Position numbers and translations under genes: made by a program. Below the pieces are notes generated by a model. It was given only the letters and a program-made list of their open reading frames with translations, was not told the origin of the DNA and made no database searches. Positions 23,598 through 26,417 of a stretch of 26,417 nt of DNA are shown here, piece by piece. Source of the stretch: Candidatus Parepulonipiscium sp. PG-Nun2H_MBin03 (GTDB lineage: Bacteria; Bacillota; Clostridia; Lachnospirales; Cellulosilyticaceae); assembly GCA_001995005.1 (NCBI GenBank), contig MDJN01000127.1, positions 1-26,417 of the forward strand, written 5' to 3'. Position 1 is the stretch's first letter. The number at the start of each line of letters is the position of its first letter.

Positions 23598-26417
23598 TCA
23601 CTTCCTTATTATTTTCCAATTTTCTAGCTTTTCTTCAAATTTTATCGTATGTGCTGGGCTAGTTGAGCATAATGTCATAAATTCTTTCTCAAAGTCAAAA
23701 CCTACATACTTTTTAAATGAATTATAGGCTTTTTGCCCATTAAAAAACACCTTTTTTATATTTGGATAATCTTTAAAAAACGTCTTAAAATCATTCACTT
23801 GCTCATTTTTTATATTGCTATCTAGACTGCCCACTCTCTGACAAGATTTAATCACATCCCACAGTGCTATGCCATGTCGGAGCAAAAATTTATACCGCTC
23901 ATCATAGTCAGTTTCAAACTTCTCCTCAAATAATGCATACATAATCTTAAAAAACTGGTTATGCGGATGAGCATAATATTGATGGGCTTGTAACGATTTC
24001 TCCCCAGGCATGCTGCCTAATATTAAAATTGTGCTGCATTCGTCTACCACTGGCTTAAATGAATGTAGTAAAGGGGTTAAATCTATTCTATTTATAGGCT
24101 CTAACTTTGTAGTATATCTTTGCATCAGTTCATCACTCTCTTTTTTCATCTGCTCTATAAATGTTTTGCTTGGCATAACCGCAGCCCCTTTGTTTACTAT
24201 TATCAGTTGCTCAAGAGCGTCTGATGTTACAACGGTTATTCTTGCTTCTTTTATATTTTGATGGACAAATTTTTCTATATAATGGTCAGCAGTTTGTGCC
24301 TCTTTAGTAAATACAACAAATATGTTATTATACACTTCCATACTTTCGTATCCACCTTTAACTTTATAGGCATCAAATACAACAATTATCTCTGCATTTC
24401 TTATAGCCTGATAGTTACACACCTCGTCTAATGTTTTAATTCTAGCCGCCTCCAGGTTTTCTCTAGCTAATTTTCTAAGGTCTTTGTCTGTAAATATAAC
24501 GTTATATGCATCCACTAGGATATATTCTTTTTTTGCCACAAATGTCTCGTTGTAACTAATGCTTTTTATAGTTTTTTTAGGGATATAGTTTTTATGCTTC
24601 ACGTTTTTTATGTTGCTATTTATAATTTGTTCAATTTCCCCAGCTGTTATATTAGTCTTTGTAACTGCTATAGGTTTTTGTATATTATTTTCAAGATGCA
24701 TATACGAAAACACTTCGTCCCATGCCACAGTAAACCCAACACCATTTGCACAAAATATTGACGAACTTTTATGCATATCCTCAACATAATTTGAATTTTC
24801 TATAACCTCTTGTTCATTATGGCACACATCCATGCCACTTAACATTAATGATACTTGACCCATACCTTTTGTATATGATGTTACCTCCTGCTGATAGTTA
24901 ACAAAATTAATCACAGGTGCCTTACCCGTAATTTTTGCTATGCCCATCTCAACGCTACTTACCGTTGCTCTGCCTTTATATTTGTCAATATCAGTCAATG
25001 CTCTGCCTACATAATTTTCCGGCAAGCGTATCTCAATGTTATAATACGGCTCAAGTATTACAGATTTCACCTGCTTTAATCCTTGTGCAATAGCCCTTTG
25101 GGTCGCTTCTTTAAAATCTCCTGCATCAGTATGCTTTTTATGTGAAAGCCCTGCTAATAGCGTAATTTTTATATCCGTCAGATCATACCCTGCCAAAATT
25201 CCGGTATGATTGTAATTTTGTAAATATGATATAATTTGCTGTTGATAATTTCTATCTAATATATCTGTTGAGCATTTATTATCTATTTTTATGCCCGTAC
25301 CCAACGGTAGTGGTTCTAATTTAAGCTTAACTTCTGCATAATGCCTAAGCGGTTCAAAATGTCCTACACCGATAGCTTTTTCTGTAATAGTTTCTTTATA
25401 TATTACCCCAGTTTGCACAAAATCTACTATGGTATTAAATCTAGTTTCAATAATCTTTTTCAGTATCTGCAGCTGAATTTCACCCATAATCTTCAACTCA
25501 ATATCCATTCCATTTAAGCTTATATTTAACGTAGGATCTTCTTGCTCTAATACTAATAATTTTTGATATAATGCCTTTTGGTCTTCACATATTATTTTAT
25601 ATTTTAATACGGGCTCTATATTTGCACTATATTCTGTATTTTCCCCAAATTTATCTCCTACTTTTGTTTTGCTAAGTCCTATGACTGCACAAATATCCCC
25701 AGAGCTCACTTCTTGTACATTTTTATAACTATCACCATCATATATCCTAATCGCAGTAATTTTTTCACTTACATCCAAATAGTTTATAGTATCTCTCACT
25801 TTTAGTGTACCAGATATAATTTTTAAATGAGTTATACGTTGCTTTTCTTGAGATATTTTAAATACCGTAGCCGAAAAATCCTCTTTCATAGGACACGCCT
25901 GCACGTATTTTGTAAGAACTTCTAAAAATTCTGCAATACCCTCCAATTTTAGAGCGGAGCCAAATATAGTAGGAAATACTTTTCTATCTTTTATCATATC
26001 TATGATTACGTCTTGAGAAACAGTATTTTGTAGTAAAAATTCTTCTAATATATCTTCATCACACATAGCCACATCTTCTATAAAATCAGGTGATGCAACG
26101 TCTAAACATGCCTCACTTAAATTAGTTTTTAATCCGTACTCATCTACTACTTCGTATTCTATGATGTATGTTCCGATTTCATTTGGAATGTTTTCAACTT
26201 CTCCAGCACTTAGTTCTCTATCTGCTGTACCTTCTCCTAGTTTTGTTACGATCATATTGATTAGATTTTTAGGAATTTCTTCCCCTTCATCTGTTGCATT
26301 TACATAATTTATTGGAGTAAATGGTAATTTTGTATTATCTCCTATTGCTATGTATAAAGTTGTGATTGTTTCATCATAGTTTTGGTCTAGTGTTAGGATT
26401 GTTTCAAATTCAATTGT
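23598..26417 (-). CDS. Fusion ORF: Ig-like repeat, TetM/EF-G-like module without G1-G4, NYN nuclease domain, hypoxanthine-DNA-glycosylase-like domain (5' end outside window)
   Basis: The frame is open to the right edge: 939 codons are present. Numbering from 26417, residues 1-99 resemble a DUF5011-type surface Ig-like repeat, with GTYIIEYEVVDEYG at its end. From about 100 the sequence is that of a TetM/EF-G-like translation factor. It begins late in the G domain: the G5-like GSAL (near 152) remains, but the P-loop, G2, DxxG and NKxD motifs are missing. Domains II-V follow to about 569. Residues about 630-770 are a YacP/Rae1-type NYN nuclease (VDAYN with D636, VFDAYKVKG, TSD). From about 781 to the end is a hypoxanthine/deoxyinosine-DNA-glycosylase-like domain (GSMPG 801-805, YYAHPHNQFF). 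TetM-NYN proteins occur in Clostridia as far as I recall; the first and last modules are unexpected. The ATG at 26255 has no ribosome binding site. pyrK follows 7 bases later. Confidence 0.85.
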   Translation of the reverse strand, partial: TIEFETILTLDQNYDETITTLYIAIGDNTKLPFTPINYVNATDEGEEIPKNLINMIVTKLGEGTADRELSAGEVENIPNEIGTYIIEYEVVDEYGLKTNLSEACLDVASPDFIEDVAMCDEDILEEFLLQNTVSQDVIIDMIKDRKVFPTIFGSALKLEGIAEFLEVLTKYVQACPMKEDFSATVFKISQEKQRITHLKIISGTLKVRDTINYLDVSEKITAIRIYDGDSYKNVQEVSSGDICAVIGLSKTKVGDKFGENTEYSANIEPVLKYKIICEDQKALYQKLLVLEQEDPTLNISLNGMDIELKIMGEIQLQILKKIIETRFNTIVDFVQTGVIYKETITEKAIGVGHFEPLRHYAEVKLKLEPLPLGTGIKIDNKCSTDILDRNYQQQIISYLQNYNHTGILAGYDLTDIKITLLAGLSHKKHTDAGDFKEATQRAIAQGLKQVKSVILEPYYNIEIRLPENYVGRALTDIDKYKGRATVSSVEMGIAKITGKAPVINFVNYQQEVTSYTKGMGQVSLMLSGMDVCHNEQEVIENSNYVEDMHKSSSIFCANGVGFTVAWDEVFSYMHLENNIQKPIAVTKTNITAGEIEQIINSNIKNVKHKNYIPKKTIKSISYNETFVAKKEYILVDAYNVIFTDKDLRKLARENLEAARIKTLDEVCNYQAIRNAEIIVVFDAYKVKGGYESMEVYNNIFVVFTKEAQTADHYIEKFVHQNIKEARITVVTSDALEQLIIVNKGAAVMPSKTFIEQMKKESDELMQRYTTKLEPINRIDLTPLLHSFKPVVDECSTILILGSMPGEKSLQAHQYYAHPHNQFFKIMYALFEEKFETDYDERYKFLLRHGIALWDVIKSCQRVGSLDSNIKNEQVNDFKTFFKDYPNIKKVFFNGQKAYNSFKKYVGFDFEKEFMTLCSTSPAHTIKFEEKLENWKIIRK

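Noticed and set aside
23598..26255. Calling this a tetracycline-resistance gene starting at the ATG at 26255
   Set aside because: The ATG has no ribosome binding site and the frame is open upstream to the edge. The GTP-binding motifs are missing, and this TetM-like branch is fused to an NYN domain, so a resistance role is not supported.
1..26417. tRNA, rRNA, CRISPR array or transposase
   Set aside because: No cloverleaf-like segments with TTC-arm signatures, no regularly spaced direct repeats and no transposase or integrase motifs were seen on either strand by eye.

Overview
This window looks like chromosome of a low-GC, anaerobic Gram-positive bacterium of class Clostridia, probably near the Lachnospirales. 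The basis is AT-rich DNA with strong GGAGG ribosome binding sites, an oxygen-sensitive class III ribonucleotide reductase, a clostridial-type NADP-dependent secondary alcohol dehydrogenase, the two-subunit PyrK/PyrD(B) dihydroorotate dehydrogenase, and a tig-clpP-clpX-lonB-ysxC cluster close to the Bacillus tig-clpX-lonB-lonA-ysxC order. The species is not identifiable from the sequence alone.

Layout. Bases 1-5.7 kb hold short units on both strands: the 3' end of nrdD (+), an alcohol dehydrogenase (-), then on + a nicotinamidase-like hydrolase, a membrane-anchored alpha/beta hydrolase and uppP, followed by a small two-helix membrane protein (-) and two small related helical proteins (+). From 5.7 to 20.3 kb everything is on the minus strand. 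In transcription order this block is: tig-clpP-clpX (protein folding and proteolysis), a terminator, lonB, a second terminator, ysxC with a 155-residue protein, a DUF2232-like membrane protein and a CoA-disulfide-reductase/rhodanese flavoprotein, and finally a VanY-like protein with alaS and leuS behind a consensus promoter. A 311-bp intergenic region with two perfect palindromes separates tig from a divergent 150-residue protein of unknown function. From 21.3 kb to the right edge the minus strand carries, in transcription order, a very large fusion ORF, pyrK, pyrD and an FMN-binding-type lipoprotein.

The most unusual object is the right-edge ORF (23598-26417, open at its 5' end). It reads in one frame through an Ig-like surface-protein repeat, a TetM/EF-G-like ribosome-binding module that lacks its GTP-binding motifs G1-G4, a YacP/Rae1-type NYN nuclease domain and a hypoxanthine-DNA-glycosylase-like domain. 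The TetM-like/NYN pairing makes sense, since both families act at the ribosomal A site. The abrupt Ig-like/TetM junction near 26115 could be a real gene fusion or an assembly chimera, and must be checked first.

Other points of interest are a VanY-family protein whose catalytic glutamate is replaced by arginine, a set of GC-rich palindromic elements between genes, a 19-bp duplication of the nrdD 3' end, and a pair of adjacent small proteins that share a repeated PDK motif. No rRNA, tRNA, CRISPR array, transposase or T-box leader was found.
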